Positions 1 through 8,750 of a DNA stretch of 64,000 nt are shown here, piece by piece. Both the position numbers and the translations under genes were made by a program. Source of the stretch: Methanobacterium sp. (GTDB lineage: Archaea; Methanobacteriota; Methanobacteria; Methanobacteriales; Methanobacteriaceae); contig JASEIM010000012.1 of NCBI GenBank assembly GCA_030017655.1, forward strand, positions 1 through 64,000, given 5' to 3'. Each line of letters opens with the position of its first letter. Position 1 is the first letter of the stretch. A model generated the notes under the pieces. The model had not been told where the DNA came from. It saw only the letters and a program-made list of their open reading frames with translations, and made no database searches.

Positions 1-1
1 G

Positions 2-106
2 GAAAAAGAGACACTTCCCGGCGTTGGTGCAATGGCTGCATTTGATGATACAGAAGGTAATGTTTCTGTATTTTTGAACCAGAAATGTGATTTGAATAAG
101 CATTAG
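2..106 (+). CDS. VOC/glyoxalase-like protein, C-terminal end (partial)
   Basis: The open frame enters from the left edge and ends at TAG 104-106, giving 34 residues. The stretch PGVGAMAAFDDTEGNVSVF resembles the last beta strands of VOC (glyoxalase/bleomycin-resistance) domains, where a D-x-E/D-G-N motif precedes the final strand. The 5' part lies outside the window, so substrate and metal ligands cannot be judged. Family assignment rests on this short motif only. Confidence 0.5.
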   Translation, partial: EKETLPGVGAMAAFDDTEGNVSVFLNQKCDLNKH

Positions 107-325
107 CTTAAACTTATTTTTCCTTTTTATTTTGCTCAAAATTAATTAAACAGAACTTTAAATTCTCCAGATTTTCTGCAGATATTTTTTCTATTTCACT
201 GAAAACTTTTAATATAAAGAAATAGAGAAGTTTTAATTCACTAATTATTATTAAATTTATTCTGAAATAGAGATTTTACTTTATAATTCATAAATATAAA
301 TAAATTATGGTATAAGGAGAAATAT

Positions 326-1300
326 ATGACTAATAATCAGGCTAAAAAACTTTATAAAACAGGAATAGAACTTTTAATGTGTGGAAAGTCGCAGGAGGCC
401 ATAAATTATCTTCGTGAAGCGGTAGATGCGGATCCTTCTCATATTGAGGCCCAGCTGGAACTTGGATACCTTCTGGGAACCATGGAAAACTATGAAGAGG
501 CATTGAATTCATTCAATAATTCCCTGAAGATAGATAAAACATTTCCCGGGTTTTTTGGTAAGGGAATTTGTCTTTTCTTCCTTGAAGACTATGAAAAATC
601 ACTGGATGCATTTATGGATGCACAGGAAATTGGTGAAAATGAAGACCTGTGGTATTATCTGGGTAACATACACTTGATTTATGGAAACTGTGAAGGTGCT
701 ATAAGCTGCTTTGAAACAGCTTTATCCATAGATGAGGATTTTATTGAGGCCTGGAATGACTGCGGTTTGGCTTACAGTATTCTGGAAGACGATGAAAATG
801 CTCTGATATGTTACAAGGAGGCGGTTAGTATTGAACCGGGCTATAAATCGGCACTCTATAATATGGGAGCTACTCTCGTCGATATGGGGCGCTACGATGA
901 GTCATTAAAATATCTGGATAGAACTCTTGAAATTGAACCTGATCATTTTAAAGCCCTGTTTTACAAGGGACACGCATTGTATTTCATGGAAAAAGAAGAA
1001 GCAGCAGCCGAATACTTTATAAAAGCTCTTAATGTGGATAGAGATCAGGAGGAACTCTGGAATTACCTTGGTTATGTTCAATTCAGCATAGGCCAGAACT
1101 ATGAGGCCATAGAATCTCTGAATCAGGCAATTATGCTTAATAAGGATTTTGATATAGCTTATATAAATCTGGGAAATGTTTACAGTGATTTAGGGAAATA
1201 TAGTCATGCTTTGAATTGTTTTGAAAAGGCTTTTGAGATTTCACCAGATAATGCAGACGTTTTGAGAGAAATTGAGGATTTAAAAGGTAAATTGGTTTAA
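326..1300 (+). CDS. Tetratricopeptide-repeat protein
   Basis: A 324-residue protein made almost entirely of about nine 34-residue TPR units, recognisable by the recurring pattern of small residues and aromatic positions (for example W-x-x-L-G, A-x-x-x-Y and a Pro near each unit end). There is no signal peptide or membrane segment, so it is probably a cytoplasmic scaffold for protein-protein contacts; the partner is unknown. AAGGAG lies just before the ATG, and an AT-rich promoter-like stretch sits about 30 bases further up. It stands alone between AT-rich gaps. TPR proteins are abundant in Methanobacteriales; no specific role can be assigned. Confidence 0.85.
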   Translation: MTNNQAKKLYKTGIELLMCGKSQEAINYLREAVDADPSHIEAQLELGYLLGTMENYEEALNSFNNSLKIDKTFPGFFGKGICLFFLEDYEKSLDAFMDAQEIGENEDLWYYLGNIHLIYGNCEGAISCFETALSIDEDFIEAWNDCGLAYSILEDDENALICYKEAVSIEPGYKSALYNMGATLVDMGRYDESLKYLDRTLEIEPDHFKALFYKGHALYFMEKEEAAAEYFIKALNVDRDQEELWNYLGYVQFSIGQNYEAIESLNQAIMLNKDFDIAYINLGNVYSDLGKYSHALNCFEKAFEISPDNADVLREIEDLKGKLV

Positions 1301-1530
1301 TTTTTATTATCTACATTTAAATAGTGAAAATAGACGAATTTAGATATTTAATTTTTAAAATATCTATTAATAATTTTATTTTATTCATTAATTGGTATAT
1401 ATTCATTAATTTAATTTTTAATGATTTTTTGTCTCTTTTTTTGCTTGTTTCCTTTAGGTATATGTTGGTCAAAATCAATATAATAATACTAAATTTATAT
1501 ATTTTATTAAATCGTGGGAAGGTGATATTA

Positions 1531-2043
1531 ATGACCAAGTTTGATAAACTCTGTGAAAGTTTTGCCAATGCCAGGAAGAGGTATTTCAACTATGAGAATG
1601 AATGCCTGGAATTTGGAGCTAAAATGGTGGATGGGCTGGTGGAATATTTAGAATGCCCTCCAGAACAGGTTAATTACTATCCACCGGATAAAGAAAGCGA
1701 TCCCAACGTAAAATATAACATAAAGGGAGCTACAAAGCTTGGAGAGGATGGATTCTGGCATATTGGTATTGGAGTTGGATTATACGAAGCTCCACATATA
1801 CGTCCGCAAGAAAATGTGAGAAGCACACTGTTAATTAAAAAAGATGACAGTCACTTTATCGTGAAATATGGTAGAGAAGCATCAGATGAATTTAGAGTAG
1901 GTGAAGACAATGAAGAAGATCTAAAACAGTTCTATCGTCACATTTATCATGAAATTAAAGAATTATATGATAAAGAACTGGAAAATATTAAAGGAGGAGC
2001 AGAATTCGCCCATGATCACGATGATTTAAGGTATATCCAATAA
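1531..2043 (+). CDS. Conserved hypothetical acidic protein
   Basis: A 170-residue soluble protein. The frame is open further upstream (to 1324), but that part is extremely AT-rich and low in complexity, whereas ATG 1531 follows the good ribosome site GGAAGGTGAT, so I place the start there. The protein is acidic, has alternating short strands and helices (for example WHIGIGVGL near residue 84) and ends in a His/Asp-rich tail (HDHDDLRY) that could bind metal. I do not recognise the family. No operon partner is visible. Confidence 0.7.
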   Translation: MTKFDKLCESFANARKRYFNYENECLEFGAKMVDGLVEYLECPPEQVNYYPPDKESDPNVKYNIKGATKLGEDGFWHIGIGVGLYEAPHIRPQENVRSTLLIKKDDSHFIVKYGREASDEFRVGEDNEEDLKQFYRHIYHEIKELYDKELENIKGGAEFAHDHDDLRYIQ

Positions 2044-2073
2044 ATCAATCCAAGAATTTTTTTTAAGTGGAAA

Positions 2074-2245
2074 CTAATCCAGATCTTCAATAAATCTAAC
2101 ATTTTTTCGTATTTTTCGTCCCATGCAGGATAGTAACACATATCTGCTTTAAATTATCCTTAAAATATAATCTTTTTACAGAAGGAACTATTAAAACATC
2201 TCTGGTTTCAACATCATATTTAACATCTTCAATTGTCCATGCGCC
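2074..2245 (-). pseudogene. Remnant of a cupin-domain protein gene
   Basis: Reading the minus strand from 2245 gives GAWTIEDVKYDVETRDVLIV and on to KDNLKQICVT in one frame. A one-base shift near 2130 then gives PAWDEKYEK, and a second shift in a run of A near 2100 gives NVRFIEDLD and a stop. The CVT-x-PAWDEKYE end is typical of small cupins, whose C-terminus reads C-V-x-P-x-W-D-x-x-Y. The N-terminal half is absent, and a TAA lies just before the preserved part. Two single-base losses and the truncation mark it as dead. The cupin assignment is by motif memory. Confidence 0.6.
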
Positions 2246-2337
2246 TTATATAGATAAATCCACTTTTTTCATTTATTTTATATTTTATCTAATAAGTTAA
2301 TTTATTAGATTTTTCCATTGATTCAAATTACCGCAGT

Positions 2338-2356
2338 CCCAAAACAAGTTTTTGGG
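2338..2356. repeat. Short hairpin of the dispersed small-loop type
   Basis: CCCAAAAC and GTTTTTGGG are separated by AA, with one unpaired T. The same AAAAC-AA-GTTTT core recurs at about 20.49 kb. It lies between the cupin remnant and the 3' end of the downstream minus-strand membrane-protein gene. Confidence 0.5.
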
Positions 2357-2431
2357 CGTATTATCAAAAGCCATGCTTTATATAAAAAGTATATTATTTA
2401 ATGGTTTATTCTATTTAACAACTTCTTAGAA

Positions 2432-2884
2432 TTATAGGGAATTTTTGAGGATATTACTGGCCTTTAGAACTTTATCTATGCTGCGTCGAGTGTTCAGTAT
2501 TCTACCCAGCATGGTGCCGACTGTAATACTGAGGCTGAGGGTCAATAAAAGAGATCCATGAACAAAGTATTCCAGGAGATGTGTCTTATTGAACAGGAAA
2601 ATCAGGTAAAAAACAAGGATAACTGCTCCGATCCGGTCCATTCTATCGATAACATTGTTGCTTTCTTCATCCCAGCTTAGACTATACATGCGGCTGACTA
2701 AGATACCTATAACCATACCGATAATTATCCCAAATATCACCATTGGAATATTAAACGTGCCCTGTACCCCTTCAAAAACTATTATGGCTAACATGACAAG
2801 CAGCACAATCATATAAGTTCTGATCCGCTTGATAATACGCTTATCAATATATTGAGTTATTGGTGGTTTATCTTTTTTACTCAT
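2432..2884 (-). CDS. Small integral membrane protein, unknown function
   Basis: A 150-residue protein with a basic, hydrophilic N-terminus (to about residue 23) and four predicted hydrophobic helices at roughly 24-40, 45-65, 86-100 and 110-130, ending in a basic tail. ATG 2884 is preceded by GAGGAC. It follows the FEN1 gene on the same strand after a 44-base gap and may be co-transcribed with it. No family is recognised and no catalytic motif is visible. Confidence 0.7.
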   Translation of the reverse strand: MSKKDKPPITQYIDKRIIKRIRTYMIVLLVMLAIIVFEGVQGTFNIPMVIFGIIIGMVIGILVSRMYSLSWDEESNNVIDRMDRIGAVILVFYLIFLFNKTHLLEYFVHGSLLLTLSLSITVGTMLGRILNTRRSIDKVLKASNILKNSL

Positions 2885-2928
2885 TTAAAAAGTCCTCATA
2901 TTGAAAATATGGTGATGCCATGATTTAA

Positions 2929-3918
2929 TTATCCAAACCACTGTTCTAAACTCTTCTGTGCAGGGTTTAACTTCTTAAGCCTATCCAGAGCTCCAACCAC
3001 GCGATCCACTGAAAAATCATGTTTTTCGCATAAAAAGTCGATTATTCCTTCTCTATCCGGATTATTCCATTTTATTTCATAGTCTTCAATGAAATCATGG
3101 CCTAAAAATATGTCTCTAACTTCCTGGGGATCAACTTCCAGTTCAGTTTTAAGGTGTTTCAGAACACTGTAGACATCACCGTGCTTTTTAATTAAGTTAC
3201 GGCCTTTTTTAGCTCCAATACCTTTTATTCCCTCATTGAAATCGGTTCCAACAAGAATAGCAACATCGATAAGCTGTTCACGGGTTAATCCATTTTCTTC
3301 CAATACTTCGTTAAGATGGATTATTTCCAGTCTTGCTCTGGGGCCACTTATGGCTATGTTCTTGAGCATTCTCGGCGCTCCGAACAAAAGACAGTCGTAA
3401 TCCTGGGAGGCGACAATCCAGGCGTCTCCTTTTTTAACCATATACGATGCCTGGGCTTCTCCCTCAGATTTTGCCTGAATATAGGGGATTCCCATTAACT
3501 GGAGGAGGGTTTTTGATCCTTCAACGATTCCGGCTGACATTCTGGATGAGCGCACTGCAAATTTTCGTGCATCCTCAACCCTACCTTCATCCATGGCTTC
3601 TTTCCATTTTATCTCAGCTTCTTCTCTTATCTGACGTCTATTTGCCTGCGTATCCTTCTTTAAAACATGAGGTTTGCCGTCAAAGACATATATGGGTTTT
3701 ATCCCTTTATCAACAAGTGAAGAGGTCCTGTAGAGGATTCCACTGAAGTGTGAGGTGATATTTCCGTTACGATCCATCAGGGGCGTGCCATCTATCTGTC
3801 TGATGCCTGTTAAAAACTGGTAAATCGTGTTTGCAGCATCTAATGCCACTATTTTACCCTTTAATTCGTTTATTTTTATTTCATGAGAAGATGCTATGTC
3901 TTTGAACTTCAATCCCAT
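2929..3918 (-). CDS. fen: Flap endonuclease 1
   Basis: Structure-specific 5' nuclease that removes RNA-primed flaps during Okazaki-fragment maturation and repair. The 329-residue length is normal for archaeal FEN1. The protein starts MG, as the family requires, and shows N-domain YVFDGKP near residue 79, the I-domain acidic cluster GEAQASY and ASQDYDCLLFG near 150-180, and GTDFNEGIKGIGAKKG (helix-hairpin-helix) near 225-240. The last residues, QKSLEQWF, form a PCNA-interacting box. AAGGTGG precedes the ATG. It is the last clear enzyme gene of a minus-strand run after homocitrate synthase, homoaconitase and chorismate lyase. Confidence 0.97.
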   Translation of the reverse strand: MGLKFKDIASSHEIKINELKGKIVALDAANTIYQFLTGIRQIDGTPLMDRNGNITSHFSGILYRTSSLVDKGIKPIYVFDGKPHVLKKDTQANRRQIREEAEIKWKEAMDEGRVEDARKFAVRSSRMSAGIVEGSKTLLQLMGIPYIQAKSEGEAQASYMVKKGDAWIVASQDYDCLLFGAPRMLKNIAISGPRARLEIIHLNEVLEENGLTREQLIDVAILVGTDFNEGIKGIGAKKGRNLIKKHGDVYSVLKHLKTELEVDPQEVRDIFLGHDFIEDYEIKWNNPDREGIIDFLCEKHDFSVDRVVGALDRLKKLNPAQKSLEQWFG

Positions 3919-3950
3919 TTTATATCCACCTTAAAACTTAATGTTAAGAA

Positions 3951-4499
3951 CTATTCTCTAAATAAGTCGTATGGAAATGTCTCTTTTATCCTGATTAAGA
4001 CCCTGTCCTGGTATATTATGTTATATGTCCTTGTGAGCATCAGTGAATCTGTTTTGAATATTTTTTTAAGTTCCTCGTCTGGCTCTTCAGCACCAATATA
4101 TGTCACTTCTCTTCTTGATTCAATGTTGTATTTCTTTAGAATCCTGCCGATTGGAATATCTGCCTTTAATAGATCTTCTTTGAAGTTATTATCAAGTCTT
4201 TTTATTGGAGTTAATGAAATAGCGTGTATAAGCGGCTCTTCTGGATTATGACTCATAATCACTGCTCTGTAATTGATTGTATCTCCTTCGCTGATTCCTA
4301 ATTCTCTTGCAGACTCTTCATCTGATATTCTGAACTCCTGAATTAACGTATTAACATCTATATGTCCTTTTAATACGTCGAGTATTGTTGTTACCGAGCC
4401 GTCGGTTGCAAGGAGTATTTTTTGAGCGCTTGAAAGATTTCCTATGTCTTTTTCCAGTTCATTTACTTTTTCCATTACGTTGATGATTTTTTCGGTCAT
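3951..4499 (-). CDS. Chorismate pyruvate-lyase-like protein (4-hydroxybenzoate synthase, DUF98 type)
   Basis: Resembles the archaeal chorismate lyase family that makes 4-hydroxybenzoate, the precursor of the aromatic part of methanopterin (family knowledge, function inferred). With start MTEKI at 4499 the protein has 182 residues, and YRAVIMSHNPEEPLIHAIS and the C-terminal R-x-Y-x-I-x-x-x-x-x-L-I-R-I-KE pattern fit the fold. The frame stays open for 28 more codons to 4583, but that part (hairpin sequence read as protein) looks non-coding. A second, broken copy of the start region lies 150 bases upstream. The gene sits between homoaconitase and FEN1 on the same strand. Confidence 0.75.
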   Translation of the reverse strand: MTEKIINVMEKVNELEKDIGNLSSAQKILLATDGSVTTILDVLKGHIDVNTLIQEFRISDEESARELGISEGDTINYRAVIMSHNPEEPLIHAISLTPIKRLDNNFKEDLLKADIPIGRILKKYNIESRREVTYIGAEEPDEELKKIFKTDSLMLTRTYNIIYQDRVLIRIKETFPYDLFRE

Positions 4500-4658
4500 T
4501 GTAATATTTTTAGGTGGTCTAATTTTTAGAAGGTGTGTTTTTTTAACTTCTTTCCGAGCGTTAGAGATGCAGTCGAAAATCAAAGATTTTCGAGGGCCTT
4601 TTGATCAACCTTTTCTGAAAAGGTTGACGGTAATGATTTTTTCGGTCATTGTAATATT
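4483..4658. repeat. Duplicated start region with intervening hairpins
   Basis: A perfect 26-base direct repeat occurs at 4483-4508 and 4633-4658 (offset 150). On the minus strand both copies read AATATTACAATGACCG, that is, the start codon of the chorismate lyase gene. The outer copy runs only 14 codons (4649-4605) before TGA. Between the copies are two palindromes: TCGAAAATC-AAA-GATTTTCGA (4573-4593) and TCAACCTTTT-CTG-AAAAGGTTGA (4605-4627). The outer copy begins about ten bases after the homoaconitase stop, where the original start probably lay. Confidence 0.75.
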
Positions 4659-4665
4659 GGGTATT

Positions 4666-5913
4666 CTATTGTTCTTGAGGATTCCTGATTTCCCCAAAAA
4701 TAGCTGAATATGCAGCTACTGCTGGATTTGCAAGGTATAAAAATGATTCCGGGTCCCCCATTCTGCCGACGAAGTTTCTGTTAGTGGTGGAAATGCACAC
4801 TTCATCTTTACCTAAGACTCCCATATGTGCTCCAAGGCATGGTCCGCATCCGGGGTTACATACTATGCCTCCAGCATCTATAAATGTTTCAATCAGCCCT
4901 TCTTTCATTGCATATTTGTAAATATTGGCTGATGCAGGTACAATAATCAATCTTACATCTTCATGTACTTTTTTACCTTCCAGTACCCTGGCTGCAATCC
5001 TTAAATCTTCAAGCCGCCCATTTGTACATGATCCAATAAAAGCCTGGTTTATTGATATTCCTTCAACTTTTGAAATTCCGGATACATTATCTACATCACT
5101 TGGACATGATATCTGGGGTTCCATGTCAGTAACATCAAAGAAATACTCTTTTTCATAATCAACTTCTTTATCTGACTTAACAACTTCAAAATCGCTGACC
5201 CCTATATTTTTCAGGTATTTAAGGGTATTTTTATTCGGTTCCATTATTCCATTTTTGGCTCCAAGTTCAATGGCCATGTTACAGATGGTCATCCGTCCTG
5301 AAACATCCATTGAGTCAATTGTTTCTCCGTGGAACTCCAGTGATTTATAGGTTGCGCCAGATGATCCAATTTCTCCAGCCAAGTTAAGTATAACATCTTT
5401 CGCTGTTACAAATTCCCCTAAGTTACCATTTACGTTTATTTTAAGGGCTTCAGGCACCATAAACCATGTTTTACCTGTCGCATAGACCATTGCAATATCT
5501 GTTGCCCCCATACCGGTTGCAAACGCTCCAAAAGCACCATAAGTGCATGTGTGTGAATCCGCACCCACTACAACAGTACCTGGTTTAATATAACCTCTCT
5601 CTGGAAGTACCTGATGACATATCCCTTCTCCGTGGGTATATAAGTTTCTAATGCCCTGTTTTTTGGCAAAATCTCTTGTAACTTTTTGAAATTCTGCAGA
5701 ACCAATGATATTTGCTGGAACGTTATGATCAAAAACAATGACTATTTTTTTGGGATCCCATACCTTTTCTGCAATTTTATTAAATGTGTTTATGGTGGGG
5801 GGAGATGTTCCATCATGGCTCATTGCTAAATCGATGTCAGCTTCAATTATTTCTCCAGGGTGAACTTCATTTTTCCCGGAAGCCCTTGAAAGTATTTTTT
5901 GAGTAATATTCAT
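4666..5913 (-). CDS. aksD: Homoaconitase large subunit (LeuC/AksD family)
   Basis: A 415-residue aconitase-superfamily large subunit. It carries the [4Fe-4S] cysteines in GSCTNGR (near residue 292) and CNPGCGPC (near 352), plus the HDG-S-P, GADSHT and STTNRNFVGRMG signatures. Methanogens have two such paralogues, isopropylmalate isomerase and homoaconitase. Adjacency to the homocitrate synthase gene favours homoaconitase, acting in 2-oxosuberate chain elongation for coenzyme B. The small subunit, which sets substrate specificity, is not in this window, so leuC-type activity cannot be excluded. Start ATG 5913, 38 bases after the upstream gene. Confidence 0.88.
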   Translation of the reverse strand: MNITQKILSRASGKNEVHPGEIIEADIDLAMSHDGTSPPTINTFNKIAEKVWDPKKIVIVFDHNVPANIIGSAEFQKVTRDFAKKQGIRNLYTHGEGICHQVLPERGYIKPGTVVVGADSHTCTYGAFGAFATGMGATDIAMVYATGKTWFMVPEALKINVNGNLGEFVTAKDVILNLAGEIGSSGATYKSLEFHGETIDSMDVSGRMTICNMAIELGAKNGIMEPNKNTLKYLKNIGVSDFEVVKSDKEVDYEKEYFFDVTDMEPQISCPSDVDNVSGISKVEGISINQAFIGSCTNGRLEDLRIAARVLEGKKVHEDVRLIIVPASANIYKYAMKEGLIETFIDAGGIVCNPGCGPCLGAHMGVLGKDEVCISTTNRNFVGRMGDPESFLYLANPAVAAYSAIFGEIRNPQEQ

Positions 5914-5951
5914 ATAATCAACTTTAAAGAGTTTTAATTGTATAGCATGGA

Positions 5952-7133
5952 TTATCCTAAATGCCCGCTTTTATCCCAGATGGATTTAACAATCTTGTTA
6001 AAGAGTTCATCATTGATGTATTTACCTTCTTCTCGGCTTTCTTTTATCCTTTCAACAATTTTGCATAATTCATCCTTTGTAACTTCAATACCGCATGCTT
6101 CAAGCTTTGCTTTAACTGCCCTGCACCCTGAATGTTTCCCGAGAACGATTCTCCTGTGATGACCAATCATTTCTGGTAAAAATGGCTCATAAGTCAGGGG
6201 TTCTTCAATAACAGCATCCACATGAATTCCGGATTCATGTCTGAATACATTTTTCCCCACGATTGGTTTATTATCCGGTACCTTTAAATTTGTGAGTTTT
6301 CCCACAAGTTTTGAAAGATCACAGAATTTTTCAAGGTTAAAACCTAAATCAAGACCGTAAATTAGTGTTAGGGCCATTACTATCTCTTCAAGAGCAGCGT
6401 TCCCCGCCCGTTCACCTATTCCATTTACAGTTGTTGAAACAGCAGTTGCACCTGCCGCAAGACCGGCAATGGAATTAGCAACGGCCATACCGAAGTCATT
6501 GTGGCAGTGCATGGCTATACCAGTTTTTATGTCTTTTCTTAATTCCCTTACAAGATAATCCATGCCCTGGGGGCTTATTGCACCTACAGTATCGGCGATA
6601 TGTACTCTGTCAACACCGTATTCTTCTGCCCGTTTATAAATCTTCTTTAAAAACCCTAAATCAGTTCTTGTAGCGTCTTCTGCTGAAAAAGCCACAAAGA
6701 TACCGTGGTCTTTTGCATGTTCTATTGATTTCATGCAGATATTAAGCGCCTGTTCTTGGGTCAATTTCAGTTTATGTTTCAGGTGGAGATTAGAGGTTGC
6801 CATGAAGGTTATTATACCATCAACACCGCAATCTATGGCCATATCGATGTCTTCTTTTTTTGTCCTTGCTAAAACAAGTATATCTGCATCTAAATCCTCA
6901 TTAACAATTGCTTTAACTGATCTTTTCTCTTCATTTGATACTATGGGGAATCCTGCTTCTATCTGGTGTATTCCAAGTTCGTCAAGCTTCCTTGCAATCT
7001 GCAACTTTTCCGGTGTTCTTAAACATACTCCTGGAGTTTGTTCCCCGTCTCTCATGGTTGTGTCGTATATTGTGATGTTTTCAGGAAATTTTAAGTTTGC
7101 ATCATTATTAAAAGGACTAACAAAATATTTCAA
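5952..7133 (-). CDS. aksA: Homocitrate synthase
   Basis: Condenses acetyl-CoA with 2-oxoglutarate and its longer homologues, the first step of coenzyme B (2-oxosuberate) synthesis in methanogens. The 393-residue protein has the DRE-TIM signature TMRDGEQTPGV near residue 30, metal-binding HCHNDFGMAVAN near 208, and GKHSG near 345, with the C-terminal accessory helices. It has no LeuA-type regulatory domain, which fits AksA rather than LeuA or CimA. The start is TTG 7133 after a strong AAGGTGGGAAC site. First gene of the minus-strand run aksA-aksD-chorismate lyase-fen. Confidence 0.88.
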   Translation of the reverse strand: MKYFVSPFNNDANLKFPENITIYDTTMRDGEQTPGVCLRTPEKLQIARKLDELGIHQIEAGFPIVSNEEKRSVKAIVNEDLDADILVLARTKKEDIDMAIDCGVDGIITFMATSNLHLKHKLKLTQEQALNICMKSIEHAKDHGIFVAFSAEDATRTDLGFLKKIYKRAEEYGVDRVHIADTVGAISPQGMDYLVRELRKDIKTGIAMHCHNDFGMAVANSIAGLAAGATAVSTTVNGIGERAGNAALEEIVMALTLIYGLDLGFNLEKFCDLSKLVGKLTNLKVPDNKPIVGKNVFRHESGIHVDAVIEEPLTYEPFLPEMIGHHRRIVLGKHSGCRAVKAKLEACGIEVTKDELCKIVERIKESREEGKYINDELFNKIVKSIWDKSGHLG

Positions 7134-7428
7134 ATCGTTCCCACCTTTATATTAAAATAATCATTCAGTTTTTTACAAAACGTTAATTTATTTAAATTGA
7201 ATTTTTTATTTTTTTTTTAGATTGATTAACTTTTGTTTTTTGTTTATATAAAAATATTATTTTTACCATCTTTTGCTTATACCATTAATTTTTGGCTTTT
7301 TGTGTTTAAATATCGCGAAATATGAGGGATTTCTTCTATAAATATCTCTGATACCTATTACAAAAGATCGTTTGATTATACTGCTTTTGATGGTTTAATT
7401 TAAAAAAATTAATGTTGGGGGTTTAAAT
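7134..7428. other. AT-rich intergenic region
   Basis: Nearly 300 bases without a plausible gene. It contains long T runs (about 7202-7220) and must hold the promoter of the aksA run. I see no RNA gene or repeat. Confidence 0.5.
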
Positions 7429-7986
7429 TCATGAACCAGCGTTGTAAATTCCAAGAAGTTCAAGGTAGGATCTTCTCTCAAATCCTTCTTCAATTCCAAG
7501 TTTTTTATATATTTTAAAAATTTTATCCAGTGTATCTTTAAAATCTTCCCCTTCAGAGGCTTCTTTTTCTATTTCAACAAAATTTCCAACTTTATAAACC
7601 TTATCCAGAGTGATAATAAATTCTTTATATAAATAAGTGGTTCTATCTTTCTTTATGGTTTCTACTGGTTTAAATCCGAGATTTTCAAGTATTAATCCCA
7701 TATTTTTAGATTCTTTCACTTCAGATTCTATTTCTTTACGTGTTTTACTTATAGAATCCATTTTAGCGCCTTTATATGTAAGAATAATGCTTTTTTTCCC
7801 ATCAGTTATTGTGGTTCTTATTCTTAATGCTTCATCAGTTTTTTCAAAGTCTCTCAGTTTAGGATTATTAAAATAAATATCTTCCTGATATTCTTCTTTT
7901 TCTTTTTGGGCTCCAATTTCATTTAATTTGACTTTAATATCATCAAAGTCATTAACTCCAGCTTTAACTTCTACTTCTATCACCAT
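7429..7986 (-). CDS. CYTH-domain protein (class IV adenylate cyclase / thiamine-triphosphatase-like)
   Basis: The N-terminal EVEVK (ExExK signature, residues 4-8) and later basic and acidic strands (ALRIRTT, ILTYKGAK, VEIEKEA) define a CYTH triphosphate-tunnel enzyme of 185 residues. Members hydrolyse or cyclise triphosphorylated substrates; in archaea the substrate is usually unknown and inorganic triphosphatase activity is common. The frame opens at TTG 7998, but ATG 7986 follows GGTGGTG at the right distance, and the family starts with M-x-x-E-x-E-x-K. It may be transcribed with the coiled-coil gene lying upstream of it on the same strand. Confidence 0.85.
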   Translation of the reverse strand: MVIEVEVKAGVNDFDDIKVKLNEIGAQKEKEEYQEDIYFNNPKLRDFEKTDEALRIRTTITDGKKSIILTYKGAKMDSISKTRKEIESEVKESKNMGLILENLGFKPVETIKKDRTTYLYKEFIITLDKVYKVGNFVEIEKEASEGEDFKDTLDKIFKIYKKLGIEEGFERRSYLELLGIYNAGS

Positions 7987-8035
7987 TGGCACCACCAATA
8001 ATTATTAAGGATATTTAAATTAAAAATAGTTTTAT

Positions 8036-8434
8036 TTAAGCTCCTTCACGAATTATGCTGTCTAGATATACTTTAGAATTATTGATTTGAATTAAATAAT
8101 CTTCAACTGTGTGTTCAATAGTTTCGTAAGAAGCTATTTTCAGGTCTCTTTCTATTATAAGGTCTTTTTTTTCCTTTAATTTGCTTTTCTCTATCTTCTG
8201 TTTACTATTAAATGTTTCTGAAGATTTTTCGGCATTTTTTATTTTTTCCATATATTCCTTTCGAATGGCTCTGATATCTATACGAACATTAAATCGGATT
8301 CTAATTAATATTTCTTCAATATTCTGTAGTTCATCCAGTAAATCAGAGGCTTCATCAGCATTTTCGGCATGTACAACCATACCTTCAATGCCCAGTTCAC
8401 TTATTTGTTTATGATACACTTTGGGGCTAATCAT
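8036..8434 (-). CDS. Hypothetical coiled-coil protein
   Basis: A 132-residue, highly charged protein. Roughly residues 35-105 form a long helix rich in Lys, Glu and Ile with heptad-like spacing (RKEYMEKIKNAEKSSE, KLKEKKDLIIERDLK). The N-terminus (ELGIEGMVVHAENADEA) is globular. It starts at ATG 8434 after AAAGGTAAC. It lies upstream of the CYTH gene on the same strand with a short gap. I do not recognise the family. Confidence 0.7.
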   Translation of the reverse strand: MISPKVYHKQISELGIEGMVVHAENADEASDLLDELQNIEEILIRIRFNVRIDIRAIRKEYMEKIKNAEKSSETFNSKQKIEKSKLKEKKDLIIERDLKIASYETIEHTVEDYLIQINNSKVYLDSIIREGA

Positions 8435-8750
8435 GGTGTTACCTTTATATTAGTTTAAGTAGATTTAAGAAACATATATAAATAAATTTTATCTATTATA
8501 AATAATATTGATAAACCAGTTGCATGAATTAACCTGCATTACATGGTAACTGATATTACATAAAAAAAATGAAAAAAATTAATCTAAACAATGATGGCAA
8601 TTTTTAGAAATAAACTATGTTTTTGAATATTACTATTTCAAAATAATTATTTACAGTTTAAACAACTGATGGTGCAGGAAAATCATCTTTTAAAAAAGAA
8701 TACTATTTGTTATATTCATGTTTAAAAACAAGAAAATTGGAGGAATACAC
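8435..8750. other. Divergent promoter region
   Basis: AT-rich space between the minus-strand coiled-coil gene and the plus-strand TBP gene. TATA-like ATATATAAATAAATTTTAT near 8474-8492 could serve the minus-strand gene. No small gene or RNA is evident. An in-frame ATG at 8718 lies upstream of the likely TBP start. Confidence 0.4.

Noticed and set aside
1317..1589. Minus-strand 90-codon frame
   Set aside because: Low-complexity Ile/Lys/Leu sequence antisense to AT-rich DNA and the real gene at 1531; no ribosome site.
4500..4583. N-terminal 28-codon extension of chorismate lyase
   Set aside because: It translates the hairpin and spacer inside the duplicated unit; the duplicated ATG at 4499 fits the family start.
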